Counted from the stretch's first letter, positions 45,973 through 57,325 are shown. The stretch: DNA of 64,000 bases from Sulfurisoma sp963709555 (GCA_963709555.1 CAVPWR010000005.1:62001-126000); one strand, 5' to 3'. Notes: a model not told the origin generated them from the letters alone. Numbers and translations: made by a program.

Positions 45973-47349
45973 TTATATCCAGAACTCCAGCCGCAAGCCG
46001 AGGATGTCGGCGTCCTTCGCCGTTCTGTCGCCGCCCGGATGCTGGATGCGCTGCCACAGCGGCTGGACGTAGAACTTGCGGCTGATCTGGGCGCGGTAGG
46101 TCACTTCGACGGCGTCTTCGGAATTCACCGTCTCCATGCCGGCCAGCGCCTGTGCGTCGCGCCAGGCGCTGCCGTAGCGACCGCGCGTGAAGGCGATGCC
46201 CAGGTGGTCGTCCTCGCGGTTGGCCGCCAGGCCGCGGATGGTGACGCCGAGATTGAACGCGTCGCGGAACGGACTCGATCGCCCGTCGGTCATGCTGTAG
46301 CGGCCGAAAACCGTGAGCCGCCGCACCGGATTGCCTTCGAGGCGGAACAGCGTGCGCTCGGCCAGCAGGTAGGCGCCCCAGCTCGGGCGCCGCAGCGGAT
46401 TGCCGGCGTCATCGACGGCGAACAGGTCGTCGGCCTTCGCCGTATAGCGCCAGGCCCCGGCGGCATATTTGGCGAAGGTGTCGAAACGCTCGTGGGTCAC
46501 CATGGCCGGCGACTGCGGCACGGCGGCGGGCTGGGTCGGCTCGAAGGCGTGGCCGCGCTCCGCCGGCATCCAGCCGAACTCGGCGATGGCGAAGCTGCCG
46601 TCGCCCTTGTTGAACTGCACATGCGTGCCGCGGGGATTGTCGGGATCGCCCGGGATGCCGTCGAGCACGGCGCCCTGGGCGTAGCGCGTCTGGTCGTCGG
46701 ACACCCACTTGGCGCGCACGCCGAAACTCGAAGTGTTGTAGATCGATGGGCCGCGCGTCAGCGCCAGTTCGGCCGATGCACCGTAGATGGGCTGCACGAA
46801 AATGCCGGCCGAATCGACCACCGAGAACTCCGAGTCGATCGGGTAGAGGCCGGCGAGCAGCGAGAAGCGGCCGTCGTTGAAATTTTTCTGCAGCCAGCCG
46901 TGGAACACCTTCACGGTGTTATCCGGCACCTCGATGTTGGAGACGCCGAGCCAGCTGCCGACATGGCGCGCGTTGAACTTGCCGCCCTGCTGGCCGACGA
47001 TCTGGAGGAATGCCGTGGTTTCGCTCCAGCCGGCGACTTTGTCGAGATCCAGCCTGAACTTCGAGTCGAGGTTGCCCACGACCTCGTCGCCGCGCTGGAT
47101 GCCGCCGCGGCCGTTGCTGAGCGCATCGAGTTTCCAGATGAATTCCGTCGCGAGCCCGGCCCGGTGCAGCCGCGTGCGCAGGCCGCCCCAGTCGCCGCTG
47201 ACGGTGTCGGCGGCGTAGTCGGTGATCGACTCTTCCGCCTTTGCGGCTTCCGCGGCCTTTTCCGCCTCTGGCGCGGTCGCGGCGGGCTGCTGCGCGCATG
47301 TGGCCGCGCTGACCAGCAGGGCGGCAGCGGCAATCCAGGCTCGCATCAC
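45973..47349 (-). CDS. OprB-family carbohydrate porin
   Basis: This 458-residue outer-membrane protein has a signal peptide (MMRAWIAAAALLVSAATCA). The OprB start is DTVSGDWGGLRTRLHRAGLATEFIWKLDALSN. Conserved blocks VFHGWLQKNFNDGRFSLLAGLYPIDSEF and YNTSSFGVRAKW follow, and the end is an aromatic-terminated beta strand (LGLRLEFWI). OprB porins let sugars diffuse in. It is the last gene of the lgt-VOC-OYE-oprB series. It is intact. Confidence 0.85.
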   Translation of the reverse strand: MMRAWIAAAALLVSAATCAQQPAATAPEAEKAAEAAKAEESITDYAADTVSGDWGGLRTRLHRAGLATEFIWKLDALSNGRGGIQRGDEVVGNLDSKFRLDLDKVAGWSETTAFLQIVGQQGGKFNARHVGSWLGVSNIEVPDNTVKVFHGWLQKNFNDGRFSLLAGLYPIDSEFSVVDSAGIFVQPIYGASAELALTRGPSIYNTSSFGVRAKWVSDDQTRYAQGAVLDGIPGDPDNPRGTHVQFNKGDGSFAIAEFGWMPAERGHAFEPTQPAAVPQSPAMVTHERFDTFAKYAAGAWRYTAKADDLFAVDDAGNPLRRPSWGAYLLAERTLFRLEGNPVRRLTVFGRYSMTDGRSSPFRDAFNLGVTIRGLAANREDDHLGIAFTRGRYGSAWRDAQALAGMETVNSEDAVEVTYRAQISRKFYVQPLWQRIQHPGGDRTAKDADILGLRLEFWI

Positions 47350-47359
47350 GCCGGGAAGC

Positions 47360-48451
47360 TCAGGCCGTCAGCACCGGGTAATCGGTGTAGCCCTTGGGCC
47401 CGCCGGCGTAGAAGGTGTCGGCATCCCAGGTCGCGAGTTCCCTGCCGTCGCGCAGGCGCGCGACGAGATCGGGATTGGCGATGTAGGGCTTGCCGATGGC
47501 GACGAGGTCGGCGTGGCCCGTGGCCAGGATGGCCTCGCTCTTGTCACGCTCGAAGCCGCCGCAGGCGATGATGGCGCCCTTGTAGGCTGCGCGCAGCGCC
47601 GCCATCAGCGGGTGCGCAGTATCGTGGATCCAGGTCATGCTCTGGTCGTAGATGTGGAGGAAGCCGATGCCGCGGCGCTCGAGTTCGGCGGCGAGCCAGG
47701 GGTAGGTCACCAGCGGTTCGGGATCCGGCGCCATGTCGTTGAAGTCGCCGTAGGGCGACTGGCGCACGGCGATGCGCCGTGGCTCGTAGACGAGCGCGAC
47801 GACGTCGACGATTTCCAGCAGCAGGCGGTAGCGATTTTCCAGCGAGCCGCCGTAATGGTCCGTGCGGTCGTTGATGAGCGGGCAGCGGAACTGGTCCATC
47901 AGGTAACCGTTGGCGCCATGGATCTCGACGCCGTCGAAGCCCGCCAGCTTGGCCATGTGGGCGGCATGGGCGAACTGCTGCACCACGTCCTTGACCTCCG
48001 CGGTCGAGAGTGCGGCAGGTGCTTCGCTGTCGGTAAGCAGAGGCTGGCCGTCGAGGATGACGAAGGTCTTGCTGGTCGCCGCCACCTTGTTCGAGGCGCC
48101 GGCCGGCGGGCTGCCGTCGGCATGCAGCGCCGAGTGGCTGATGCGGCCGCAGTGCCAGAGCTGGGCGAAGATCTGGCCGCCCGCGGCGTGCACCGCGTCG
48201 GTCACCTTCTTCCAGCCGGCGGCCTGCTCTTCGTTCCACAGTGCCGGCGTGCCGAGGTAGCCGCGGGCGCGGTCGGACACCGGCACGCCTTCGGACAGGA
48301 TCATGCCGGCCGTGGCGCGCTGGCGGTAGTACTCGACCATCAGCGCGTTGGGGATGGCGTCGCGATGGTCGGCGCGGCAACGGGTCATCGGTGCCATGAC
48401 GATGCGGTTGGCGAAGGTGACGGCACCGTTGGTGAATTTGTCGAACAGCAT
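47360..48451 (-). CDS. Old yellow enzyme family alkene reductase (NemA-like)
   Basis: This 363-residue FMN enzyme begins MLFDKFTNGAVTFANRIVMAPMTRCRAD. Landmarks are GMILSEGVPVSDRARGYLGTPALWNEEQ, QLWHCGRISH, the substrate-ligand pair region EIHGANGYLMDQFRCPLINDRTDHYGGSLENRYR and ACGGFERDKSEAILATGHADLVAIGKPYIANPDLVARL. These identify the NemA/XenB branch, which reduces activated alkenes, nitro esters or N-ethylmaleimide with NAD(P)H. It follows the VOC gene by 2 bp. It is intact. Confidence 0.9.
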   Translation of the reverse strand: MLFDKFTNGAVTFANRIVMAPMTRCRADHRDAIPNALMVEYYRQRATAGMILSEGVPVSDRARGYLGTPALWNEEQAAGWKKVTDAVHAAGGQIFAQLWHCGRISHSALHADGSPPAGASNKVAATSKTFVILDGQPLLTDSEAPAALSTAEVKDVVQQFAHAAHMAKLAGFDGVEIHGANGYLMDQFRCPLINDRTDHYGGSLENRYRLLLEIVDVVALVYEPRRIAVRQSPYGDFNDMAPDPEPLVTYPWLAAELERRGIGFLHIYDQSMTWIHDTAHPLMAALRAAYKGAIIACGGFERDKSEAILATGHADLVAIGKPYIANPDLVARLRDGRELATWDADTFYAGGPKGYTDYPVLTA

Positions 48452-48453
48452 GG

Positions 48454-48927
48454 TCAGGCTCCCAGTTGATTGAATGCGGCGATGACTTCGGGCGGTGCCT
48501 GCACCAGTTCGATCAGCACACCCTCGCCGCCGATCGGAAATTCGTCGCTGGCCTTCGGATGCAAAAAACAGATGTCGTAGCCGGCCGCGCCCTTGCGGAT
48601 GCCGCCGGGGGCGAAGCGCACGCCCTGCGCGGTGAGCCACTCCACGGCTTTCGGCAGGTCGTCGATCCACAGGCCGACGTGGTTGAGCGGCGTCGCATGC
48701 ACCGCCGGCTTCTTCTCGGGGTCGAGCGGCTGCATCAGGTCGACCTCGACCTTGAACGGTCCCGCGCCCATGGCGCAGATGTCCTCGTCGACGTTCTCGC
48801 GCTCGGAGACGAAGTTGCCGGTCACGGCCAGGCCGAGCTTGTCGACCCACAGCGTCTTCAGGCGCTCCTTCGAGGGTCCGCCGATGGCGATCTGCTGGAT
48901 GCCCAGCAGCTTGAACGGCCTGCTCAT
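48454..48927 (-). CDS. VOC (glyoxalase/dioxygenase fold) family protein
   Basis: This 157-residue protein from MSRPFKLLGIQQIAIGGPSKERLKTLWVDKLGLAV has the paired beta-alpha-beta-beta-beta modules of the VOC fold. Possible metal ligands are in QQIAIG, LNHVGLWIDDL and the Glu of GVLIELVQAP. It overlaps the lgt stop and precedes the OYE gene. The reaction is unknown. A lyase or isomerase for a reactive aldehyde would fit next to an alkene reductase. Confidence 0.8.
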   Translation of the reverse strand: MSRPFKLLGIQQIAIGGPSKERLKTLWVDKLGLAVTGNFVSERENVDEDICAMGAGPFKVEVDLMQPLDPEKKPAVHATPLNHVGLWIDDLPKAVEWLTAQGVRFAPGGIRKGAAGYDICFLHPKASDEFPIGGEGVLIELVQAPPEVIAAFNQLGA

Positions 48928-49709
48928 TGTTTTCTCCCTCTGGCGATCAGCCAAGCGCCGACGACGATCATTGGCAGCGACAGCCATTGTCCCATGCTTA
49001 CCGTGTAGGACAGGCCGAAGACGCCGGCATCCGGCTCGCGGAAGTATTCCGCCACGAAGCGGAAAAAGCCGTAGCCGACCAGGAACAGCCCGGAAACCTG
49101 CCCGACGGGTCGTTGCCGGCGCGAGAACCACCAGAGCAGCACGAACAGCGCGAGGCCTTCCAGCCCCGCCTGGTAGAGCTGCGAGGGATGGCGCGGCGCC
49201 ATGTCCACCTGCGGAAACACCATCGCCCAGGGCAGCGCCGGGTCGAGGCGATTCGGCCCCACAGTTCGCCGTTGATGAAGTTGCCGATACGCCCCGCCGC
49301 CCAGGCCCAGCGGCACCAGCGGCGCGATGAAGTCGGTCACTTCGAAGAACGTCCGGCCGCGCTTGCGTGCGAACAGCGCCATCGCCGCCAGCACGCCGAG
49401 GAAGCCGCCGTGGAAGCTCATGCCTCCCTTCCAGACGGCGAGGATCTCGAGCGGATGTGCCACGTAGTAGCCCGGCTCGTAGAACAGCACCTGGCCGAGG
49501 CGGCCGCCGACGATCACGCCGAGCACGCCGTAGAACAGCAGGTCGTCGAGATCCTGCGCCGTCATCGCGTGCCAGGGCTGCGCCCTCGCGCGCAGCCGGC
49601 CGAGCCAGAGGAAGGCGACGAAACCGGCGAGGTACATCAACCCGTACCAGCGCACGGCCAGCGGGCCGAGCGAGACGGCGACGGGGTCGAACTGGGGATG
49701 GATCAGCAT
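48924..49709 (-). CDS. lgt: Prolipoprotein diacylglyceryl transferase (two compensating frameshifts)
   Basis: Lgt attaches diacylglycerol to the lipobox Cys of prolipoproteins at the inner membrane. The protein has 261 residues. Motifs are MLIHPQFDPVAVSLGPLAVRWYGLMYLAGF, GVLGVIVGGRLGQVLFYEPGYYVAHPLEILAVWKGGMSFHGGFLG and RHPSQLYQAGLEG. The conserved signature GRIGNFINGELWGR is scrambled in the raw frame (49250-49310) because one base is added and the frame restored shortly after. Reading the middle frame recovers it, so the gene is surely functional in the organism. Confidence 0.92.
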   Translation of the reverse strand: MLIHPQFDPVAVSLGPLAVRWYGLMYLAGFVAFLWLGRLRARAQPWHAMTAQDLDDLLFYGVLGVIVGGRLGQVLFYEPGYYVAHPLEILAVWKGGMSFHGGFLGVLAAMALFARKRGRTFFEVTDFIAPLVPLGLGGGAYRQLHQRRTVGPNRLDPALPWAMVFPQVDMAPRHPSQLYQAGLEGLALFVLLWWFSRRQRPVGQVSGLFLVGYGFFRFVAEYFREPDAGVFGLSYTVSMGQWLSLPMIVVGAWLIARGRKQ

Positions 49710-49812
49710 GGTCGGGTGATTCTAACCGCCCGCAAAATCGAAGTTTCAGTGGAGGCTGACGCCGGCTTCATCGGCGTTAAGCGCAGCGGCCAAAACTAAA
49801 AAGTCGGCGCTG

Positions 49813-49905
49813 ATGAAGCCACTGCGCTACAGGGCGGTCGAGCAAGAAACGCTCTGATAAAGCCCCTGCGCAGCACGGCGGTCGGGCAAATTTCGCTCTC
49901 TTCGC
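49813..49905. repeat. Two diverged tandem copies of a ~43-bp repeat
   Basis: Aligned features are gaagccactgcgctac / aaagcccctgcgcagc, then ggcggtcgagcaa / ggcggtcgggcaa, then acgctctga / ttcgctctc. The unit resembles short palindromic repeats that recur in betaproteobacterial intergenic regions. No gene is attached. Confidence 0.5.
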
Positions 49906-49964
49906 CGCGGCAGGTATCCTCGCCGTAGCGGATGGCGAGTACGGTGGAGCGCCGGCCACGGCAG

Positions 49965-50080
49965 GCCGGGCCGCCGCCTCATGCGCTCCCGCCCTGCGGG
50001 TTCCCTTGCGCCGGCGCGCCCGCCGGCCGGTCTCGAAACTCGCGGCTGCGCCACTCAGACATCGAGACCGGAAATCCCCG
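49965..50080 (+). repeat. Direct repeat copy A (~115 bp)
   Basis: It is nearly identical to 52313-52424. Both share ggccgccgcctcatgcgctc, a variable base pair, then ccggccggtctcgaaactcg, and end in acatcgagaccggaaatccc. Only about five differences are seen. The two copies flank the DUF1254 gene in the same orientation. Confidence 0.85.
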
Positions 50081-50429
50081 GCCGATCACGCCGCCGCCGC
50101 GGCGCTCCGCGAAATCGGCGGCAACCCGACCTACCATGTCCGGAGTCGGGCCCTTGGCAGGTATCGGCCACAACCGGCGGGTCATGGCGGTCATCCAATT
50201 TGAATAGACGGGGCAGCCTGGTCCCGCCGAATGTCCGGACTGCGGCGAGCACATTGACGCCCGCACGGTCCCGACCCGGGCAGTAGAGGACATTCGCGTC
50301 CAGGCTGGAAAACTGTCGAAACCGGACGCAGAATCTGCGCATCTTTCTTTGCGGAAACATGAAATGCCCATGACATTAAGCGGGGCATTATTTTTCCGCA
50401 GGGCACTGCTCGCAAGCAGGCTGCATCCA

Positions 50430-50435
50430 TATAAT
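50430..50435 (+). promoter_or_regulatory. Putative -10 element of the DUF1254 gene
   Basis: A perfect TATAAT lies 74 bp before the start codon. No convincing -35 is present at the right distance, so this may be an activated promoter or chance. Confidence 0.35.
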
Positions 50436-50508
50436 TTCTATGGGCCGCGTCGAGTGGAACGCGAAAGCAAGGCAACTAAACCCGAATTCACACCATGAAA
50501 GGAAAAAG

Positions 50509-52053
50509 ATGCTGGCAAATGTTCGTATCCACATATTGGCGGCGATTAGCGCCATGTTGCTTTTCGCGTCAGGTGGAACCTTCGGGCAGGCGCCTGCACG
50601 AGCGCCGGCGAATCCACCGTTCAAGTTCTCGGCGCCCATCGCCCCCGGTGTCGCCGTCCCGGACAAGATCGAAAGCTCCATCGGCACCCTGAATCTGAGC
50701 TACGGCTATCCCAAGGCCGACACCGTCACGAAAATCTACGACAACCTCGATCGTTCCCGCGCCCTGCAGGCTTACCTCATGGCAATCCCGATCGTGAACC
50801 AGGCCGGCATGCGCGACTCGCTCGGCAAGTTCGGGCCGGCCAACCAGACCGATGTCCTCTGGGAAGACCTCGTCGATGCACGCACGGTGGAACTCACCGC
50901 GAACGACAACACCATCTACAATTTCATCTGGCTGGACACGAAGAAGGGTCCGCTGGTCGTGGAGATCCCGCCCGAGGTCCTGGGTGCCGTGAACGATTTC
51001 TGGTATCGCTGGGTCGCCGACGTGGGCATCACCGGCGAGGACCGGGGTAAAGGCGGCAAGTACCTCTTTCTGCCACCCGGCTACACGGGTGAGGTCCCGG
51101 CCGGTTATGTGGTCGTGCGGCCGAGCACCTTTGGCAACTGGCTCTTCTTTCGCGCCTTCCTCGTCGACGGCTCGACGAAGCCCGGCGTCGAATCGGTCAA
51201 GAAGCACCTGAAAATCTATCAACTCTCGGAGGCCGCGAATCCTCCTGCGATGAAGTTCGTCAATGCCTCGGGGATCCCCTCGAATTTTGTCGCACCCGGC
51301 GACTATGCGTTCTGGGAAATCTTGAACAAGGTCATTCAGGAAGAGCCCGCGGGCGGCAGCGACCCGACGACGCTCGGCCTTTTTGCCTCGATCGGCATTG
51401 TCAAAGGGCAAGCCTTCGCACCTGACAAGCGGATGAAGAAAATCCTCGCCGACGCGGCCAACATAGGCGCGGTCACCGCGCGCACCATTGCCTTCAAGGT
51501 GCGCTCGAAAGACGCCTACTTCTTCCCGGACAGCACCAGCGCGTGGCGCCTGCCGTTCTTCGGCGGTTACAAGTTCGAGAGTGCGCCCGGCGTGACCAAC
51601 ATGGATGGCTATATCCAGTATTACTACTTCGCGACGGGCGTCACCCCCGCGATGGAAATGAAAATGGTCGGCAAGGGGTCGCAGTATCCTTGGGCCGTCC
51701 AGGACTCGAAGGGCAATCCCTTCGATGGCGGAAAGACCTACAAGATGCGCCTGCCGCCCAACGTGCCGGTGAAGGATTTCTGGTCGGTCATCGTGTATGA
51801 CAACCAGACGCGCTCGATGGTCCAGACGGATCAGAAATCCCCGAGCGTGAGCAGCCAGAACAAGGCGCTGAAGACGAACCCGGACGGGTCGGTGGACGTC
51901 TATTTCGGTCCGCGTGCACCGAAAGGATTCGAAAACAACTGGGTGCAGACGCTTCCCGGCAAAGGATGGTTCATGATCCTGCGCCTCTACGGGCCGCTCG
52001 AACCGTGGTTCGACAAGACCTGGCGACCCGGGGATATCGTGCTGCAGCGCTAA
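50509..52053 (+). CDS. DUF1254/DUF1214 domain secreted protein
   Basis: This 514-residue protein from the ATG at 50509 (purine-rich site aaaggaaaaag upstream) has a signal peptide ending near LLFASGGTFGQA. The DUF1254 part includes NLSYGYPKADTVTKIYDNLDRSRALQAYLMAIPIV and DLVDARTVELTANDNTIYNFIWLDTKKGPLVVEIPPEVLG. The DUF1214 part ends with MRLPPNVPVKDFWSVIVYDNQTRSM and GWFMILRLYGPLEPWFDKTWRPGDIV. Codons are less GC-biased than in neighbours. Direct repeats flank it and no operon partners exist, all consistent with acquisition. The function is unknown. Confidence 0.88.
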   Translation: MLANVRIHILAAISAMLLFASGGTFGQAPARAPANPPFKFSAPIAPGVAVPDKIESSIGTLNLSYGYPKADTVTKIYDNLDRSRALQAYLMAIPIVNQAGMRDSLGKFGPANQTDVLWEDLVDARTVELTANDNTIYNFIWLDTKKGPLVVEIPPEVLGAVNDFWYRWVADVGITGEDRGKGGKYLFLPPGYTGEVPAGYVVVRPSTFGNWLFFRAFLVDGSTKPGVESVKKHLKIYQLSEAANPPAMKFVNASGIPSNFVAPGDYAFWEILNKVIQEEPAGGSDPTTLGLFASIGIVKGQAFAPDKRMKKILADAANIGAVTARTIAFKVRSKDAYFFPDSTSAWRLPFFGGYKFESAPGVTNMDGYIQYYYFATGVTPAMEMKMVGKGSQYPWAVQDSKGNPFDGGKTYKMRLPPNVPVKDFWSVIVYDNQTRSMVQTDQKSPSVSSQNKALKTNPDGSVDVYFGPRAPKGFENNWVQTLPGKGWFMILRLYGPLEPWFDKTWRPGDIVLQR

Positions 52054-52109
52054 CCCGCCGGCGGCGCGCATCTGTGGCAGCTCTCAATGAGCGGTCCGAC
52101 AACCGGTTG

Positions 52110-52136
52110 CAGCGGACGGGTCCAAGGACCCGTCCG
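52110..52136 (+). terminator. Strong hairpin after the DUF1254 gene
   Basis: gcggacgggtcc / ggacccgtccgc forms a perfect 12-bp stem around aa. No T-run follows, so it may be a Rho-aided or processing structure. Confidence 0.5.
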
Positions 52137-52312
52137 CTCGACCGATGCGCAGAATGCAATTTCGCAATAGCCGGACTTGGCTGATCGGCCGCTTTGGAGA
52201 AGGATGACCGGCCGGATTGGGTGGCGGATTCAGTCATACCGTCAAGATTCATAATGGCGTTGGCATTGCTGGCGTCGTATGCGGCGTTGTTATAACGGAG
52301 CAGGCCGGGGGC

Positions 52313-52424
52313 GGGGCCGCCGCCTCATGCGCTCCCGCCCTGCGGGCCCCTTGCGCCGGCGCACCCGCCGGCCGGTCTCGAAACTCGCGGCTGCGCCGCT
52401 CAGACATCGAGACCGGAAATCCCC
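52313..52424 (+). repeat. Direct repeat copy B (~112 bp)
   Basis: This is the second copy of the repeat at 49965-50080, in the same orientation, ending about 125 bp before ilvD. Differences include ggcccctt versus ggttccctt and gccgctcag versus gccactcag. Confidence 0.85.
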
Positions 52425-52549
52425 GCCGGGCACGCCGTCAATACGGCGGTCGCGAAATCGGCGGCGGCCCCGTCCCCGGCCTGCGGCCACCTTCGGCTAG
52501 AATTGTTCGTTCGTTCCCGGCCCCCGCGCCGCCCGCAGGAGACAAGCCC

Positions 52550-54414
52550 ATGCCCGCCTACCGTTCCCGCACCTCCACCCACGGCCGCAACATGGCCGGT
52601 GCCCGCGCCCTGTGGCGCGCCACCGGCATGAAGGATGGCGACTTCGGCAAGCCCATCATCGCCGTGGTGAATTCCTTCACCCAGTTCGTGCCGGGCCACG
52701 TGCATCTGAAGGACATGGGGCAGCTGGTCGCGCGCGAGATCGAGGCGGCCGGCGGCGTGGCCAAGGAATTCAACACCATCGCGGTGGACGACGGCATCGC
52801 CATGGGCCACGGCGGCATGCTCTATTCGCTGCCCTCGCGCGAACTGATCGCCGACTCGGTCGAGTACATGGTCAACGCCCATTGCGCCGATGCCATGGTG
52901 TGCATTTCCAACTGCGACAAGATCACCCCGGGCATGCTGATGGCCAGCCTGCGCCTCAACATCCCGACCGTGTTCGTCTCGGGCGGGCCGATGGAGGCGG
53001 GCAAGGTGAAGTGGGGCGGCAAGATCATCCGCCGTCGATCTGGTCGATGCCATGGTCAAGGGCGCCGACAGCACGGTGACCGACGGGAATCGGATGCCTA
53101 CGAGCGCTCGGCCTGCCCGACCTGCGGCTCCTGCTCCGGCATGTTCACCGCCAATTCGATGAACTGCCTGACCGAGGCGCTGGGCCTGTCGCTGCCCGGC
53201 AACGGCTCGGTGCTCGCCACCCACGCCGATCGCCGGATGCTTTTCCTCAAGGCCGGCCGGCTGATCGTCGAGTTGTGCCAGCGCTATTACGAGAAGGACG
53301 ACGCCTCGGTCCTGCCGCGCAGCATCGCCAGCTTCGCGGCCTTCGAGAATGCGATGAGCCTCGACGTCGCCATGGGCGGCTCGACCAACACCGTGTTGCA
53401 CCTGCTGGCCGCGGCGCATGAGGCGCAGCGTCGATTTCACCATGAAGGACATCGACCGCATTTCGCGCCGCGTGCCCTGCCTGTCGAAAGTGGCGCCGGC
53501 CAACGTCGGACGTGCATATGGAAGACGTGCATCGCGCCGGCGGCATCATGGCCATCCTCGGCGAGCTGGATCGTGCCGGGCTGCTGAATCGCGACTGCCC
53601 CACGGTGCTCTACCCGACCATGGGCGAGGCGCTGGACTGCTGCGACGTCAAGCGCAACAGCAACAAGAAAGTGCATGACTTCTACCGCGCCGCGCCGGGC
53701 GGCGTGCCGAGCCAGACCGCGTTCTCGCAGTCGCGCCGCTACCCGACGCTCGACCTCGACCGCGAGGGCGGCGTGATCCGCGACAAGGCCAACGCCTTCT
53801 CGCAGGATGGCGGCCTCGCCGTGCTGAGCGGCAACATCGCGCGCGAACGGCTGCATCGTCAAGACCGCGGGCGTCGATGACAGCATCCTGAAGTTTTCCG
53901 GCCCGGCGCGGGTGTTCGAAAGCCAGGAAGACGCCGTCACCGCCATCCTCGCCGACCGGATCAAGGCCGGCGACGTGGTGGTGATCCGCTACGAAGGCCC
54001 CAAGGGCGGCCCGGGCATGCAGGAAATGCTCTACCCGACCTCGTACCTCAAGACCAAGGGGCTGGGCAAGGCCTGCGCCCTGCTCACCGACGGCCGCTTC
54101 TCCGGCGGCACCTCGGGCCTGTCGATCGGCCACGCTCAGCCCGGAAGCGGCGATGGGCGGCGAGATCGCGCTGGTGGAAGAAGGCGACATCATCGAAATC
54201 GACATCCCCAGCCGTACGCATCAACCTCGCCGTGGAAAAGTCGGCGCTGGCGACACGGCGCGCGGCGATGGAGGCGAAGGGCGCGGGCGAACATGGGGCG
54301 TGGAAGCCGGTCAGCCGCCAGCGCGAAGTGTCGGCGGCGCTGCGCGCCTACGCCGCGATGACCACCTCGGCCGATACCGGCGCGGTGCGCGACATCAGCC
54401 AGCTAGAGCGATGA
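52550..54414 (+). CDS. ilvD: Dihydroxy-acid dehydratase (seven frame breaks)
   Basis: IlvD makes 2-oxo acids for branched-chain amino acid synthesis and holds an Fe-S cluster. It starts MPAYRSRTSTHGRNMAGARALWRATGMKDGDFGKPIIAVVNSF. The cluster cysteines are in VCISNCDKITPGML and ERSACPTCGSCSGMFTANSMNCLTEALGL, and later blocks are NGCIVKTAGVDDSILKF and LLTDGRFSGGTSGLSIGHA. The frame shifts near 53033, 53088, 53430, 53506, 53850, 54135 and 54217. All parts are present in order and the repaired product is about 618 residues. The stop overlaps the next start (ATGA). Confidence 0.92.
54234..54260. repeat. Dispersed 18-base motif inside ilvD
   Basis: gaaaagtcggcgctggcg followed by acacggcgc occurs here in the ilvD frame. 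The same 18 bases occur at 55935 in yyaL and at 34002 on the antisense side of a GntR gene. It corresponds to the first module of the REP-like repeat. Confidence 0.5.
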
Positions 54415-54830
54415 GTACCTTCCAGGATCTCTACACCGGCCGCCTCTGGTCCATCATGTCGTGGGACCAGCTCACCGCCTTCTGGGGCCGCATCGACCCG
54501 GCGGGCGGCTGGTACCTCTACGCCGTCGGCGAAGCGGTGCCGACCGAGCCCGCCACTGCCGAGGCGACGAGCAACTGCATCCATCACATCGACGAGCTGC
54601 TGCGGCGCGAGCACCACCACGACTATTGCGCCATCGTCTACGCCGACGACATCGAGAAGCCGAGCTTCATCAAGATCTACGATCCCAACAACCTCGGCGT
54701 CTCCTGCGGCTTCTCGACCAATCCTCCGCTGCCGGGCTGGATCATGTGCCAGGTGCCGCCCGAGGACTTGAAGCCGGTCCACCCGCTGCCCGAGGGACGC
54801 CGGCGCTGGTGGAACAAGCTGTTCAACTAA
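54411..54830 (+). CDS. Conserved hypothetical protein downstream of ilvD
   Basis: This 139-residue protein is MSTFQDLYTGRLWSIMSWDQ and so on. It is rich in Trp and acidic residues, with HHIDELLRREHHHDYCAIVYADDIEKPSFIKIYDPNNLGVSCG in the middle and a basic RRRWWNKLFN end. It has no signal peptide or membrane helix. It overlaps ilvD by 4 bp. I recognise it only as the kind of conserved small protein found beside other genes in related betaproteobacteria. No function can be given. Confidence 0.75.
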   Translation: MSTFQDLYTGRLWSIMSWDQLTAFWGRIDPAGGWYLYAVGEAVPTEPATAEATSNCIHHIDELLRREHHHDYCAIVYADDIEKPSFIKIYDPNNLGVSCGFSTNPPLPGWIMCQVPPEDLKPVHPLPEGRRRWWNKLFN

Positions 54831-54895
54831 TGTCCCCGTTGCGGGCAGGGTAAGCGGTCGACTAGATTGCCCGGAATTGATATTCCGAGCAGCCC

Positions 54896-56934
<2,039 letters not shown>

Positions 56935-56994
56935 TTTCCGCTAGACTGCCGGCTCGGAATTTAGCCCTACACATCAAACCACTCGAGGAACAAC

Positions 56995-57306
56995 ATGAAA
57001 CTGATCGCTGCCGCCCTGATTTCCGCCGCTGCTCTCGTCTCCGCCCCCGCCATGGCCAACCTGGACCTGGCCAAGAAGAGCAACTGCATGTCCTGCCACA
57101 CCGTCGACAAGAAGCTGGTCGGCCCCGCCTACAAGGACGTCGCCGCCAAGTACGCCGGCAAGGCCGACGCCGTCAAGACGCTGTCCGCCAAGGTCAAGGC
57201 CGGCGGCAAGGGCAACTGGGGCGAGATCCCGATGCCGCCGAACGCCAACGTCAAGGACGCGGACATCGAGACCCTGGTCAAGTGGATCCTCGCCGGCGCC
57301 AAGTAA
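56995..57306 (+). CDS. Class I cytochrome c (c551/c552 type)
   Basis: This 103-residue protein has a signal peptide (MKLIAAALISAAALVSAPAMA). The mature part has about 82 residues with haem motif CMSCH in AKKSNCMSCHTVDKKLVGPAYKDVA. The axial Met is in NWGEIPMPPNANV, and the last helix is IETLVKWILAG. This matches c551-type electron carriers serving nitrite reductase or terminal oxidases. It has its own terminator and stands alone between yyaL and the ABC binding protein gene. Confidence 0.9.
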   Translation: MKLIAAALISAAALVSAPAMANLDLAKKSNCMSCHTVDKKLVGPAYKDVAAKYAGKADAVKTLSAKVKAGGKGNWGEIPMPPNANVKDADIETLVKWILAGAK

Positions 57307-57325
57307 TCAAGGCACCGCATCCGAC

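Larger units (their letters stand above)
49710..50508. other. Repeat-rich 800-bp intergenic region
   Basis: No credible gene is seen. It holds a partial dispersed-repeat module (49797-49812), two diverged tandem copies of about 43 bp (49813-49905), one copy of the 115-bp direct repeat (49965-50080) and an AT-richer stretch with a TATAAT box before the DUF1254 gene. The part 50082-50400 shows no recognisable content. Confidence 0.6.

Noticed and set aside
49965..52424. Direct repeats as ends of an insertion sequence or composite transposon
   Set aside because: No transposase frame, terminal inverted repeats or target duplication could be found in or beside the repeats.
52550..54414. ilvD as a decaying pseudogene or as a case of programmed frameshifting
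   Set aside because: No slippery sequence or stem is shared between the seven breaks, all catalytic motifs are preserved, and similar breaks occur in unrelated genes. Sequence error is the simpler explanation.
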